DNA from: Acidimicrobiales bacterium
GTDB lineage: Bacteria; Actinomycetota; Acidimicrobiia; Acidimicrobiales; DATDAH01
DNA length: 64,000 nt
NCBI GenBank assembly: GCA_016794585.1
Contig: JAEUJM010000005.1
Span: forward strand, 62,001-126,000
Reading direction: 5' to 3'
The notes beneath the pieces were generated by a model. The model was not told where the DNA came from, did not search any database, and saw only the letters and a list, made by a program, of their open reading frames with translations. Below are positions 18,894 through 26,903 of this stretch, piece by piece. The translations under genes were made by a program, and so were the position numbers. Numbering within the stretch: the first letter of the stretch is position 1; every line of letters starts with the position of its first letter.

Positions 18894-21800
18894 TCAGTAG
18901 GGGTAGCCGGCGCCCCACGCCGCCGGGGTGCGGGCGAGGTTCCACAGCCAGCCGGCGAGCTGGTTGCGCTTGACCGTCGCCTTGGGCTTGAACGACGAGC
19001 CGGACACCGGGGCGCCGAGGCCCTGCGCCTGCCACCAGTCGGCGGCGCCCGAGTACCAGGCGGCGTCGGGGACGTCCGGATAGGTGGACGCCGGCGAACC
19101 GGCCACGAGGCCGGACGCCCGGTGGAACCAGACCGCCAGGCGGGCGCGGTTGATCGGGTCACGCGGGCGGAACGTGCCGTCGGCGAAGCCCGGGTCGATG
19201 CCGGCGTCGTCCAGCCAGTCGACCGCCGGCGCGTACCGGGCGGTCTCGGGCACGTCGGTATCGACCGCACCGTCACCCGACGCGGCCGGCCGGCCGGCCA
19301 CGGTCCAGAGCGCGAGGGCCGCCTGGGCGCGGGTCGCCGCCTTGGCGGGCTTGAACAGGCCGCCGGCGGAGCCCGACAGCGCGCCGTAGGCGGTGGTCCA
19401 GTCGACGCCCGGCGCGTACCAGGCCGTCGCCGGAACGTCGGAGAAGCCGGCGGGGCCGGGCGACTCCAGCGACGAGGTCGACGCCGGGCCGGGACCCCCT
19501 GCGAAGGTGGCCCGCACCGAGAACGAGTAGCGCAGCCCGGGGTCGGGCGACGGGTACGTGAACGACGTCGAGCCCGCTCCGACCGGGAAGGTCTCCCCCG
19601 TCGGCGCCACGGACACCTCGTAGCCCGTGACGGCGTCGGGGGACGCCGGGGCGGTCCACGACACGTCGATGGCCCGGTCGGCCACCGAGACGGTCGCGGT
19701 CACCCCGGTCGGCGCCCGCGACGCGACGAAGGCCCGGCACGGCTGCGACCGCAGGGCCTCGCAGGCCGGCCGCCCGCTGGGGACCTCGATGCCGGACAGG
19801 ACGGGAAGCACCACCGACGAGGGCCGACCCACGGAGTGGGCGACGTCGACGAACTGGTCCGTGGGGTACTGGAGGTTGGTGAAGCGCCAGCGCACCCGGT
19901 TGCCGCCGGGAGATTTGATGGTGAGGCGGAGCTGCGAGCCCTCATGGGCGATGTGGCCGAACGGGAAGATGGCCACCCGCGCGGGCACGAACTCTCCGGG
20001 CGGGAGGTCCGCGGCGTCGGCGGCGAGGTGGGTGTGGAACGGCAGCAGCTCGGTCGACGACACTCCGAGCGCGCGGTGGCTGGCCCGCAGCCAGCCGCTC
20101 TGGATGTACGTCTCTTTGCCGTCGGGCCGCACCTCGGTCAGGTCCACCTCGAGGTCGACGTCGGGCGCGGTCGAGCGCAGCCAGAGGTCGACGCTCGCCG
20201 TGCCCACCATCACCTTGTCCTCGTCGAGGGGCGGCGTGAGGAAGCTGAGCGAGGTCCCTTCCGGGTTCGCCGCCCAGGAGAACCCGGGGTTCGGCGACAT
20301 CAGGTTGCGCGCCGCGTCGATGCCCGTGGATCCGCTGGTGCCGTCGTAGCGGTAGGTGTCGGCCCCACGCGGGGAGGGGTCGGGCACGGTCGGCGGCGCC
20401 TCGCCGAGGCCGCCGTCGGGCTGGAGGAAGAGGCGCCACGGGGAGGTGGCCGGCGGTGGCCACGACTCGAAGGTCTGGCTGAAGGCGCTGTAGGGGTAGC
20501 CCGACGGGCAGGGCGCGGGCGAGCGGTCGCCATCCGGGCAGGCACGGCCCCCCGTCCCCGCGGCGCCCTGCTCGAAGCTGACCCGGATGGGCGGCTCGGC
20601 CTCGTACTGCGCCAGCGCGTCCTCGAAGTCGTCGGGCCAGACCCGGTCCGGGGGCAGGTCGACGCCCGGGGCGCCGATCAGCTCGGCGAACCCGAAGTTG
20701 GCGTACTGGCGCAACGGCCCCTCGAGCCCGGGCACCCGCCGGCCGACGTAGAAGTCCAGGAACTCGAGGATGCGCAGGTAGGACTCGGGCGTGTACTGCT
20801 CGGCATGGGCGCCGTTCATCAGCTGGGCCCGCAGCGGCGGCTCGCCGGGGCCCCCGAGGCTGGTGAAGTCGTCGAGCAGGTTGGCCGCCTCGCCGCCGGT
20901 CTGCTCGTCCTGCCAAGCCACGCCCAGGTAGGTGGGCACCTCGATGCGGTCGACGAACGTGCGGGGCGCGAGCGAGTCGCCGGCGGCCTCGTAGTACGCC
21001 TCCGGGTCGAGCTGCGGCAGGATCGGCACGGCCTGGGTGTGGAGCACCTGGTTGGCGGCGCACTCGGTGTCGCCCGCGGCGATTCGGTCACGCACCCATC
21101 CGTGGGCCGCGGGGCGGGCGTCGCCGTCACGCTCGGCCGCCCAGTCCACTGCGAACCCTCCGTTCAGGATGCCGCCCGGGTAGAGCGTGGAGCGGTAGGT
21201 GTCACCGATCACCGACTGCGGCGTGATGGCGGCGAGGTGGGGCGGCTGGGTTGCGGCCACGAACAGCTGGCTGATGCCGGGGAACGAGAGGCCGATCATG
21301 CCGACCCGGCTCGCCCACGGCTGCGCCGCCACCGTCTCGATCACGTCGTAGCCGTCGAGGCCTTGGAGCGTCTCCCAGTAGCTGTAGGCACCACCCGAGC
21401 ACGTCGTTCCCCGCAGGTTGACGCCGACCACGGCGTAGCCGGCCGCTCGGGCCACGAACATCGGCCGGTGATCGGGATCGCTGCTGAAGATGTCGGGATC
21501 CGACGGGTCGTACCCGGAGTAGTCGACCACGACGGGGTAGGGCGGCGAGATCGCCGGGTCGAGCGGCGGCAGGACGTTGACGCTGAGGGTGGTGCCATCG
21601 CGGGTCTCGAGGTACTGGTAACCGATCTCGGGGTCCTGCCAGAGCCCGGCGGGCGCGATCGCGAGGTCCTGGGCGTCGTAGAACGACTGGTCGGGGTGGT
21701 CCCCGGGATCGAGGACCGTGACGGAGGCCGACACGTCGCCGCCCTGGCGCACCCGGTAGCCGGCGCCCGGCGGGATCGGCGTCTCCTCCCGGGGGTCGTT

Positions 21801-22049
21801 GCCGAAGATGAACGCACCGCCGTCGTCGGCGGGCCCGGACGCCACCACGGCGTTGGAGGCGTCGAGGAGCTCGACGGTGGCGCCGGGAGTGGCTCCGGTG
21901 ACGAAGACCTGCTGCACGCTCCCCTGGGCCACGAGGGTGACCGCGCCGGCCGGCGTCGACGGCGTGGCCAGGACCAGGCCGGCGGCCATCACCGCGAGGG
22001 CTACCGCGAGCGTGATCCCACGCCGCGAGTGGTCGCGCCTGTTCCCCAT
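18894..22049 (-). CDS. Secreted CocE/NonD-type hydrolase with FnIII and SLH repeats
   Basis: The 1051-residue protein starts with a signal peptide (AVALAVMAAGLVLATPSTPAGA). Residues ~150-480 are an alpha/beta hydrolase of the X-Pro dipeptidyl-peptidase/cocaine-esterase family: GTTLSVNVLPP, VNLRGTTCSGG, nucleophile elbow MIGLSFPGISQ, an acid in VAWQDEQTGG, and His in LMNGAHAEQY. Residues ~560-760 form the C-terminal jelly-roll of the same family (VDLWLRSTAPDVDLEVDLTE). A fibronectin type III domain (~785-875) and three S-layer-homology-type repeats (FSDVPATAWYAPGVDW, TDVPETARYAPAVDW, YPDVPDAAWYSGAADW) end the protein. It is probably an exported, wall-bound ester or amide hydrolase. The ATG at 22049 follows GTGAAGGCG. 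Confidence 0.88.
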   Translation of the reverse strand: MGNRRDHSRRGITLAVALAVMAAGLVLATPSTPAGAVTLVAQGSVQQVFVTGATPGATVELLDASNAVVASGPADDGGAFIFGNDPREETPIPPGAGYRVRQGGDVSASVTVLDPGDHPDQSFYDAQDLAIAPAGLWQDPEIGYQYLETRDGTTLSVNVLPPLDPAISPPYPVVVDYSGYDPSDPDIFSSDPDHRPMFVARAAGYAVVGVNLRGTTCSGGAYSYWETLQGLDGYDVIETVAAQPWASRVGMIGLSFPGISQLFVAATQPPHLAAITPQSVIGDTYRSTLYPGGILNGGFAVDWAAERDGDARPAAHGWVRDRIAAGDTECAANQVLHTQAVPILPQLDPEAYYEAAGDSLAPRTFVDRIEVPTYLGVAWQDEQTGGEAANLLDDFTSLGGPGEPPLRAQLMNGAHAEQYTPESYLRILEFLDFYVGRRVPGLEGPLRQYANFGFAELIGAPGVDLPPDRVWPDDFEDALAQYEAEPPIRVSFEQGAAGTGGRACPDGDRSPAPCPSGYPYSAFSQTFESWPPPATSPWRLFLQPDGGLGEAPPTVPDPSPRGADTYRYDGTSGSTGIDAARNLMSPNPGFSWAANPEGTSLSFLTPPLDEDKVMVGTASVDLWLRSTAPDVDLEVDLTEVRPDGKETYIQSGWLRASHRALGVSSTELLPFHTHLAADAADLPPGEFVPARVAIFPFGHIAHEGSQLRLTIKSPGGNRVRWRFTNLQYPTDQFVDVAHSVGRPSSVVLPVLSGIEVPSGRPACEALRSQPCRAFVASRAPTGVTATVSVADRAIDVSWTAPASPDAVTGYEVSVAPTGETFPVGAGSTSFTYPSPDPGLRYSFSVRATFAGGPGPASTSSLESPGPAGFSDVPATAWYAPGVDWTTAYGALSGSAGGLFKPAKAATRAQAALALWTVAGRPAASGDGAVDTDVPETARYAPAVDWLDDAGIDPGFADGTFRPRDPINRARLAVWFHRASGLVAGSPASTYPDVPDAAWYSGAADWWQAQGLGAPVSGSSFKPKATVKRNQLAGWLWNLARTPAAWGAGYPY

Positions 22050-22124
22050 CGCCTTCACCGTCCCCGTCGCCGCCTGGCCAGAACCGGCCCGAACTGACCC
22101 GGCAACCTAGCGCCTCCCGGTTTT

Positions 22125-22138
22125 TAGATCACGTTTCA
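22125..22138. promoter_or_regulatory. KstR-like site upstream of the LLM oxidoreductase
   Basis: TAGATCACGTTTCA matches TnnAACnnGTTnnA at seven of eight fixed positions. It lies 21-34 bases before the probable -10 box TACGAT (22159-22164), so it would overlap the -35 region of the gene at 22171. It is less symmetrical than the 8246 site, so confidence is lower. Confidence 0.4.
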
Positions 22139-22170
22139 AATTTCGTCGATCCTCGGGTTACGATCCGCGG

Positions 22171-23307
22171 ATGGAATTCGGCATCTTCAACAGCCTCTAC
22201 GTCCCCCACCAGGTCGCCGATCTCGATCCCGAGAACATCGAGCACAACCGCCTGATGGACGAGGTCGTGTGGACGCAGGCCGCCGACCGCAGCAACTTCA
22301 AGTACACGTGGGCCACCGAGCACCACTTCCTCGAGGAGTACTCGCACCTCTCGGCCAACGAGTCCTTCCTCGCCTACCTCGCCGGCGTCACCGAGAACAT
22401 CCACCTCGGCAGCGGCATCATGAACATCACCCCGCCGGTGAACCACCCCGCCCGCGTGGCCGAGCGGGTGGCCATGCTCGACCACCTGAGCCACGGGCGC
22501 TTCGAGTTCGGCATGGGCCGCGGCTCGTCGAGCACCGAGCAGAAGGGCTTCGGCATCGATGACCCCGACCTGACCAAGCTCATGTTCGACGAGGTGTTGG
22601 GCGAACTGCCCAAGATGTGGGCCGACGGCAAGTACAGCTACGACGGCACCTACTTCTCGATGCCCGAGCGCAACGTGCTGCCCAAGACCTACACCAAGCC
22701 CCACCCGCCCATGTGGGTGGCCGCCGGCAACCCGGGCACCTTCGAGAAGGCCGGCCGCCTCGGCCTCGGCATCCTCTGCTTCGGGGTCAGCGAGCCCGAG
22801 GCCCTCAAGCCGCTCATCGAGAGCTACAAGAACGCCGTGCAGGACGCCGACCCCATCGGCGGCTACGTCAACGACAACGTGATGGTCACCACACAGATGC
22901 TGTGCCTCGAGGACGGCGAGAAGGCCCGCCACATCGCCACCGACATGACGACCGGCTACCACACCACCAACGTGTTCCGGTACCTCGACACCTTCCCGAA
23001 ACCCCCCGGCATCCCCGACTGGCCGTTCGTATTGCCCGACCCCACCTACGAGCAGGTCGACCAGAGCATCAAGAACCACCTCGTCTGCATCGGCACCCCC
23101 GAGGAGTGCGCCAAGACGGTCGAGCGCTACCAGGCCACGGGGGCCGACCAGCTCACCTTCGGCATGCTCTCGAGCACCATGCCCGTCGAGATCGCCATCG
23201 AAGCGGTCGAGACCTTCGGCAGCCAGATCATCCCGGCCTTCGACAAGGACCCGGTCCACAGCACCACCCGCCAGCGCGAGGCGCAGCTGGCCGGCGCCAC
23301 CGCCTGA
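22171..23307 (+). CDS. LLM-class flavin-dependent oxidoreductase
   Basis: The 378-residue protein has the bacterial-luciferase-like TIM barrel: MEFGIFNSLYVPHQ, YTWATEHHFLEEYSHLSAN, IHLGSGIMNITPPVNHPARV, HGRFEFGMGRGSS and YQATGADQLTFGM. Members use FMNH2 or F420 to oxygenate or reduce substrates. Homologues are common in actinobacterial sterol and hydrocarbon gene clusters, and this one precedes fadD17. The ATG at 22171 is 6 bases after TACGAT, so the transcript is likely leaderless. Confidence 0.88.
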   Translation: MEFGIFNSLYVPHQVADLDPENIEHNRLMDEVVWTQAADRSNFKYTWATEHHFLEEYSHLSANESFLAYLAGVTENIHLGSGIMNITPPVNHPARVAERVAMLDHLSHGRFEFGMGRGSSSTEQKGFGIDDPDLTKLMFDEVLGELPKMWADGKYSYDGTYFSMPERNVLPKTYTKPHPPMWVAAGNPGTFEKAGRLGLGILCFGVSEPEALKPLIESYKNAVQDADPIGGYVNDNVMVTTQMLCLEDGEKARHIATDMTTGYHTTNVFRYLDTFPKPPGIPDWPFVLPDPTYEQVDQSIKNHLVCIGTPEECAKTVERYQATGADQLTFGMLSSTMPVEIAIEAVETFGSQIIPAFDKDPVHSTTRQREAQLAGATA

Positions 23308-23404
23308 CTCCCGTCGGCGACCGACCCAGCGCGCCGCTCCGCACGACCGGGACCCGGCCGCTGACCGCTCCCGGCACGGCGGCGCCCGTCGTACAGTCGG
23401 CGCC

Positions 23405-25033
23405 GTGACGACCACCGACACCGTCGACGCCTTCCTGCGCGCCCACGCCGGCGACGCCGGCGTGGCTCTGCGCTTCGATGACGACTCATGGACGTGGCCC
23501 GAGGCCACCGCCGCCGCCGCCCAGCGCGCCGCGCTGCTCCTGGCCGAGCGGCGACCGGGTCCCCTGCACATCGGCGTCCTCGCTGACAACGTCCCCGAGT
23601 ACGTCCACTGGCTCAGCGCCGCGGCCCTCGCCGGCGCCACGGTCGTCGGCATCAACCCGACCCGCCGGGGCGCCGAGCTGGCCCGGGACATCACCCACAC
23701 CGACTGCCAGGTGCTCATCGTCGACCCGGCCTACGCCGACCTGCTCGACGGGCTCGACCTCGGTGACGAACTCGGCCCCGACCGGGTGTGGCGCTTCGAC
23801 GACCCCGCCTACCACGAGCGCCTCGCCGCCCACGCCGGCGCCGACCTCGCCACCGTCGACGCCGCGCTCGCCGACGAGGGTCGCACGGTGGGCCCCGACG
23901 ACCTCTACCTGCTCCTGTTCACGTCCGGCACGAGCGGCGCCCCCAAGGCGGTGAAGTGCAGCCAAGGCCGCCTCGCCCGCATCGCCGGCATCGTGGCCAT
24001 GGGCTTCGGCCTCGGCGCCGACAGCGCTTGCTACCTCTCCATGCCGCTGTTCCACTCCAACGCGCTCATGGCCGGTTGGTGCCCGGCCGTGGCCGGCGGC
24101 GCCACCTCGGTGCTGCGACGGAAGTTCTCTGCGTCGGCCTTCCTCAGCGACGTGCGCCGCTACGGCGTCACCTACGCCAACTACGTGGGCAAGCCCCTTG
24201 CGTACATCCTGGCCACCCCCGAACAGCCCGACGACGCCGACAACCCGCTGCGCATCGTGTTCGGCAACGAGGCCAGCGACGGCGACATCGCCGAGTTCGG
24301 CCGGCGCTTCGGCTGCGTGGTCATCGACGGCTACGGCTCGAGCGAAGGCGGCGCCAGCGTGAGCCGCACGCCCGACACGCCGCCGGGGTCACTCGGCCCT
24401 GCCGGCCCGGACAACCTCGTGCTCGACCCCGAGACGGGCGACGAGTGCCCCGTGGCCCAGTTCGACGCCGAGGGCGCCCTGCAGAACGCCGACGAGGCCA
24501 TCGGCGAGCTCGTCAGCCGGTCCGGCGGAGCGCAGTTCGAGGGCTACTGGCGCAACGAGGAGGCCGAGGCCGAGCGCCGCCGCGGCGACAACACGTACTG
24601 GACGGGCGACCTCGCCTACAAGGACGCCGACGGCTTCCTGTACTTCGCCGGCCGGTCGAGCGAGTGGCTGCGGGTGGACGGCGAGAACCTCGCCGTGGCC
24701 CCCATCGAGCGCATCCTCCAGCGCCACCCCGACGTGGCCATGGCCGCGGTCTACGCCGTGCCCGACCCGGTCGTGGGCGACCAGTGCATGGCCGCCCTCG
24801 TCCTGCGGTCCGGCGCCACCTTCGACCCCGAGGGCTTCGCCGCCTTCCTGGCCGAGCAGGCCGACCTCGGCACCAAGTCGGCACCCCGCCTCGTCCGCAT
24901 CGTCGACGCCCTGCCCACGACGCAGACCAACAAGGTGCTGAAGCGCCAGCTCCAGCAGGAGGCCGCCGACGTCGCCGACCCCGTCTGGCACCGCCCCGGC
25001 AAACCTCTGACCTACGAGCCCCTCGAGCGCTGA
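23405..25033 (+). CDS. fadD17: FadD17-like steroid side-chain acyl-CoA synthetase
   Basis: The 542-residue adenylate-forming enzyme has the P-loop LFTSGTSGAPKAVKCS, MPLFHSNALMAGW, RRKFSASAFLSDVRRYGVTYANYVGKPL in segments, DGYGSSEGG, YWTGDLAYKDADG and the C-terminal lysine region TQTNKVLKRQL. The run of KFSAS, VRRYG, TYANYVGKPL and NEASDGD matches my memory of mycobacterial FadD17, which activates sterol side-chain acids of 8 or 5 carbons to CoA esters. It is slightly longer than FadD17 through an acidic insert near residue 350-370. The GTG start is 7 bases after TACAGT (leaderless type). Confidence 0.88.
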   Translation: MTTTDTVDAFLRAHAGDAGVALRFDDDSWTWPEATAAAAQRAALLLAERRPGPLHIGVLADNVPEYVHWLSAAALAGATVVGINPTRRGAELARDITHTDCQVLIVDPAYADLLDGLDLGDELGPDRVWRFDDPAYHERLAAHAGADLATVDAALADEGRTVGPDDLYLLLFTSGTSGAPKAVKCSQGRLARIAGIVAMGFGLGADSACYLSMPLFHSNALMAGWCPAVAGGATSVLRRKFSASAFLSDVRRYGVTYANYVGKPLAYILATPEQPDDADNPLRIVFGNEASDGDIAEFGRRFGCVVIDGYGSSEGGASVSRTPDTPPGSLGPAGPDNLVLDPETGDECPVAQFDAEGALQNADEAIGELVSRSGGAQFEGYWRNEEAEAERRRGDNTYWTGDLAYKDADGFLYFAGRSSEWLRVDGENLAVAPIERILQRHPDVAMAAVYAVPDPVVGDQCMAALVLRSGATFDPEGFAAFLAEQADLGTKSAPRLVRIVDALPTTQTNKVLKRQLQQEAADVADPVWHRPGKPLTYEPLER

Positions 25034-25207
25034 GTCCACTCAGCCGCGAACCGCGGCGCCGAGCACTCGAGAGACAGGCGGGCGGGCCGGGACCTGGACC
25101 GTGGCTGACGGCCAAGGCAGAGGCGCGAAGAACGAGCGGTACCACTCCGTGATGAACGCTGACCGTCCGATCACGTCGTCCCTGAACGAGGGCTGACCCG
25201 TGGGATC
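25034..25207. other. Non-coding gap
   Basis: These 174 bases after fadD17 hold no gene that I can support and no obvious hairpin; the strong hairpin lies just beyond, at 25243-25289. Confidence 0.5.
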
Positions 25208-25645
25208 TCACGCTTCGTGGCCACACGGGCCCGTGCACACTGCGTTGGAGGAAATAGCCCCCGGATTCGGGGGGCTATTTCCTCCAACGACTGGCTTATC
25301 GCTCGATTCCCGCCCGTTTGACCACGCAGGGTGGCGCGCCAGGCCGGCCGGCGTCGCGCAGGGGCGGCGCCGCCTTGAAAAGCCGCCTTTGCCGAGGGCG
25401 CCATGCTCGCTTGGCGGGTCAGTCCATCTTGGGGTAGCCCTCAGGACCGCCGCCCGCCAACGGTGCGCGGGACCGCTCGGTCGCCAGACGAACCAGTTGC
25501 CCAGAGCGAATGTCAGCCCAAGGACGAACGGGATCTGCCACACCAGCTGCATCACGAGGACACCCCACGCGGCAACGAGCAGGCCAGAGCAAATGCCCCA
25601 CCAGACCGGATGCTTCGAAACCCAGTCGGCAAGCCCTGAGCCCAT
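25208..25645 (-). CDS. Small two-helix membrane protein, C-terminus doubtful
   Basis: The first ~70 residues look genuine: ATG at 25645, MGSGLADWVSKHPVWWGICS then two hydrophobic helices (LLVAAWGVLVMQLVWQI and VLGLTFALGNWFVW) and a basic tail, as in small actinobacterial membrane proteins. The remaining ~75 residues to the stop at 25208 are low-quality (Arg/Pro/Ser-rich) and run through the perfect hairpin at 25243-25289, so the true reading frame may have been extended or disrupted by an inserted element. Function unknown. It lies 16 bases upstream of the epoxide hydrolase stop. Confidence 0.5.
   Translation of the reverse strand: MGSGLADWVSKHPVWWGICSGLLVAAWGVLVMQLVWQIPFVLGLTFALGNWFVWRPSGPAHRWRAAVLRATPRWTDPPSEHGALGKGGFSRRRRPCATPAGLARHPAWSNGRESSDKPVVGGNSPPNPGAISSNAVCTGPCGHEA
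25243..25289. repeat. Perfect 20-bp inverted repeat (hairpin)
   Basis: CGTTGGAGGAAATAGCCCCC at 25243-25262 is exactly complementary to 25270-25289, with a 7-base loop GGATTCG. The A/T-containing middle of the arm (GAAATAG) is unlike surrounding sequence. It sits between convergent genes but lacks T-tracts. It may be a strong bidirectional terminator or a small mobile palindrome. Confidence 0.7.
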
Positions 25646-25661
25646 GTCTGATCAATCGGCG

Positions 25662-26822
25662 CTAGCGGACCTTCCTGAAGAAGGTGCGCACGTCGTCGAC
25701 GAAGAGCTCGGGCTGCTCGAAGGCGGCGAAGTGGCCGCCACGGGGCATCTCGACGTAGTGGACGAGATTGCAGACCGCCTCGATCCACTTCCGAGGGGGC
25801 CGGACCAGCTCGCCCGGGTAGGCGGCGTAACCCGTCGGCACGTCGATGAAGGCGCCGTCGAGGTCCATGGCGCTGGTGCCCGCCCGGGTCGACTCCCAGT
25901 AGAGGCGGGCCGCCGAGTTGGCCGTGCCCGTCACCCAGTAGGTGGTGATGTTGGCCAGCATCTGGTCGGCGGTGAGGGCACTGTCGGTGTCGTCGGGGTG
26001 GTCGGTCCAGGCGTGGAACTTGTCGAAGATCCACGCCGCCAGGCCCGCGGGCGAGTCCGTCAGCCCGTAGGCGAGGGTCTGGGGCTTCGTGCTCTGGATC
26101 TGGAGGTAGCCGATGCCGGTCTTGGCCATCTCTGCGGCGGCGCCCAGCCGAGCCAGCTCGTCCTCGGTGAGGTCGTCGAACGCGCCCTCGGCGGGCGGGC
26201 CGACGATCATCATGTTCACGTGGATGCCGGCGAGGTGCTCGGCGTCGATGCGGCCCAGGCCTCGGGTGACCACCGAGCCCCAGTCGCCGCCCTGCGCGCC
26301 GTAGCGCTCGTAGCCGAGGCGGGCCATGAGGTCCTTGACCGCCTCCGCCATCGTGCCGGCGTGAAAGCCGGGGTGGTGGGTGGGTCCCGAGAAGGCGTAG
26401 CCGGGGATGGACGGCACCACCACATGGAAGGCGTCGGCCGCGTCACCGCCGTGGGCGGCAGGGTCGGCGAGCGGGCCGATGACATCCAGGAACTCGATGA
26501 TCGACCCGGGCCAGCCGTGGGTCAGCACGAGGGGGAGGGCGTCGGGCTCGGGTGAGCGCACGTGCAGGAAGTGCAGCCGCTCGCCGCCGGGAGTCTCGGT
26601 GACGAACTGGTCGAAGGCGTTCAGGCGGGCTTCCACGGCCCGCCAGTCGAAGTCGTGCGCCCAGTGGCGGCAGAGTGCGCGCACCGCCTCGAGCTCGGTG
26701 CCGGGCTCCCACCCCACCCCGGGGAGCTGGTCGGGCCAGCGGGTCTCGGCGAGGCGCCGGCGCAGGTCCTCCAACACCGTCTCGGGGACCTCGACGCGGT
26801 ACGGCTCGATGGGCGCGGTCAT
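25662..26822 (-). CDS. Epoxide hydrolase (EPHX1-like)
   Basis: The 386-residue protein has the N-terminal EHN domain (PYRVEVPETVLEDLRRRL, RLNAFDQF) and an alpha/beta hydrolase: oxyanion HGWPGSIIEF, nucleophile Asp in AQGGDWGSVVTRG, a cap Tyr region YWESTRAG, and catalytic His in PRGGHFAAFEQPE. It converts epoxides to diols via an aspartyl ester. The ATG at 26822 is 6 bases after TATGTT on the minus strand. It is divergent from the P450 gene and shares its palindromic operator, so the epoxide may derive from that pathway. Confidence 0.9.
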   Translation of the reverse strand: MTAPIEPYRVEVPETVLEDLRRRLAETRWPDQLPGVGWEPGTELEAVRALCRHWAHDFDWRAVEARLNAFDQFVTETPGGERLHFLHVRSPEPDALPLVLTHGWPGSIIEFLDVIGPLADPAAHGGDAADAFHVVVPSIPGYAFSGPTHHPGFHAGTMAEAVKDLMARLGYERYGAQGGDWGSVVTRGLGRIDAEHLAGIHVNMMIVGPPAEGAFDDLTEDELARLGAAAEMAKTGIGYLQIQSTKPQTLAYGLTDSPAGLAAWIFDKFHAWTDHPDDTDSALTADQMLANITTYWVTGTANSAARLYWESTRAGTSAMDLDGAFIDVPTGYAAYPGELVRPPRKWIEAVCNLVHYVEMPRGGHFAAFEQPELFVDDVRTFFRKVR

Positions 26823-26841
26823 TGTGCGAACATAACCCCGG

Positions 26842-26859
26842 ACGAGAACACGTTCTCGT
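26842..26859. promoter_or_regulatory. 18-bp palindrome in the epoxide hydrolase/P450 divergent promoter
   Basis: ACGAGAAC-AC-GTTCTCGT has perfect 8-bp arms. The core AACnnGTT equals the core of the KstR motif, but the outer T and A are G and C, so six of eight fixed positions match. It would overlap the -35 of the epoxide hydrolase promoter (its -10 TATGTT is at 26834-26829) and lies 45 bases before the P450 start. Regulation of both genes by one TetR-type repressor is likely. Confidence 0.6.
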
Positions 26860-26903
26860 TCCCGACGGTCCCGCACCACCACCACCCAGGGGGAAGCTCC
26901 ACC

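Noticed and set aside
17340..22097. Very long open frame on the plus strand opposite the CocE-type hydrolase and acyl-CoA dehydrogenase genes.
   Set aside because: Its product is Arg/Gly/Pro-rich with no motif and mirrors GC-rich coding sequence on the minus strand, which has clear family signatures. Treated as a shadow frame.
26842..26859. LexA-box reading of the palindrome GAAC...GTTC.
   Set aside because: Actinobacterial LexA boxes have four bases between GAAC and GTTC (GAACnnnnGTTC); here only two bases separate them, and the flanking genes are catabolic, so a TetR/KstR-type site fits better.
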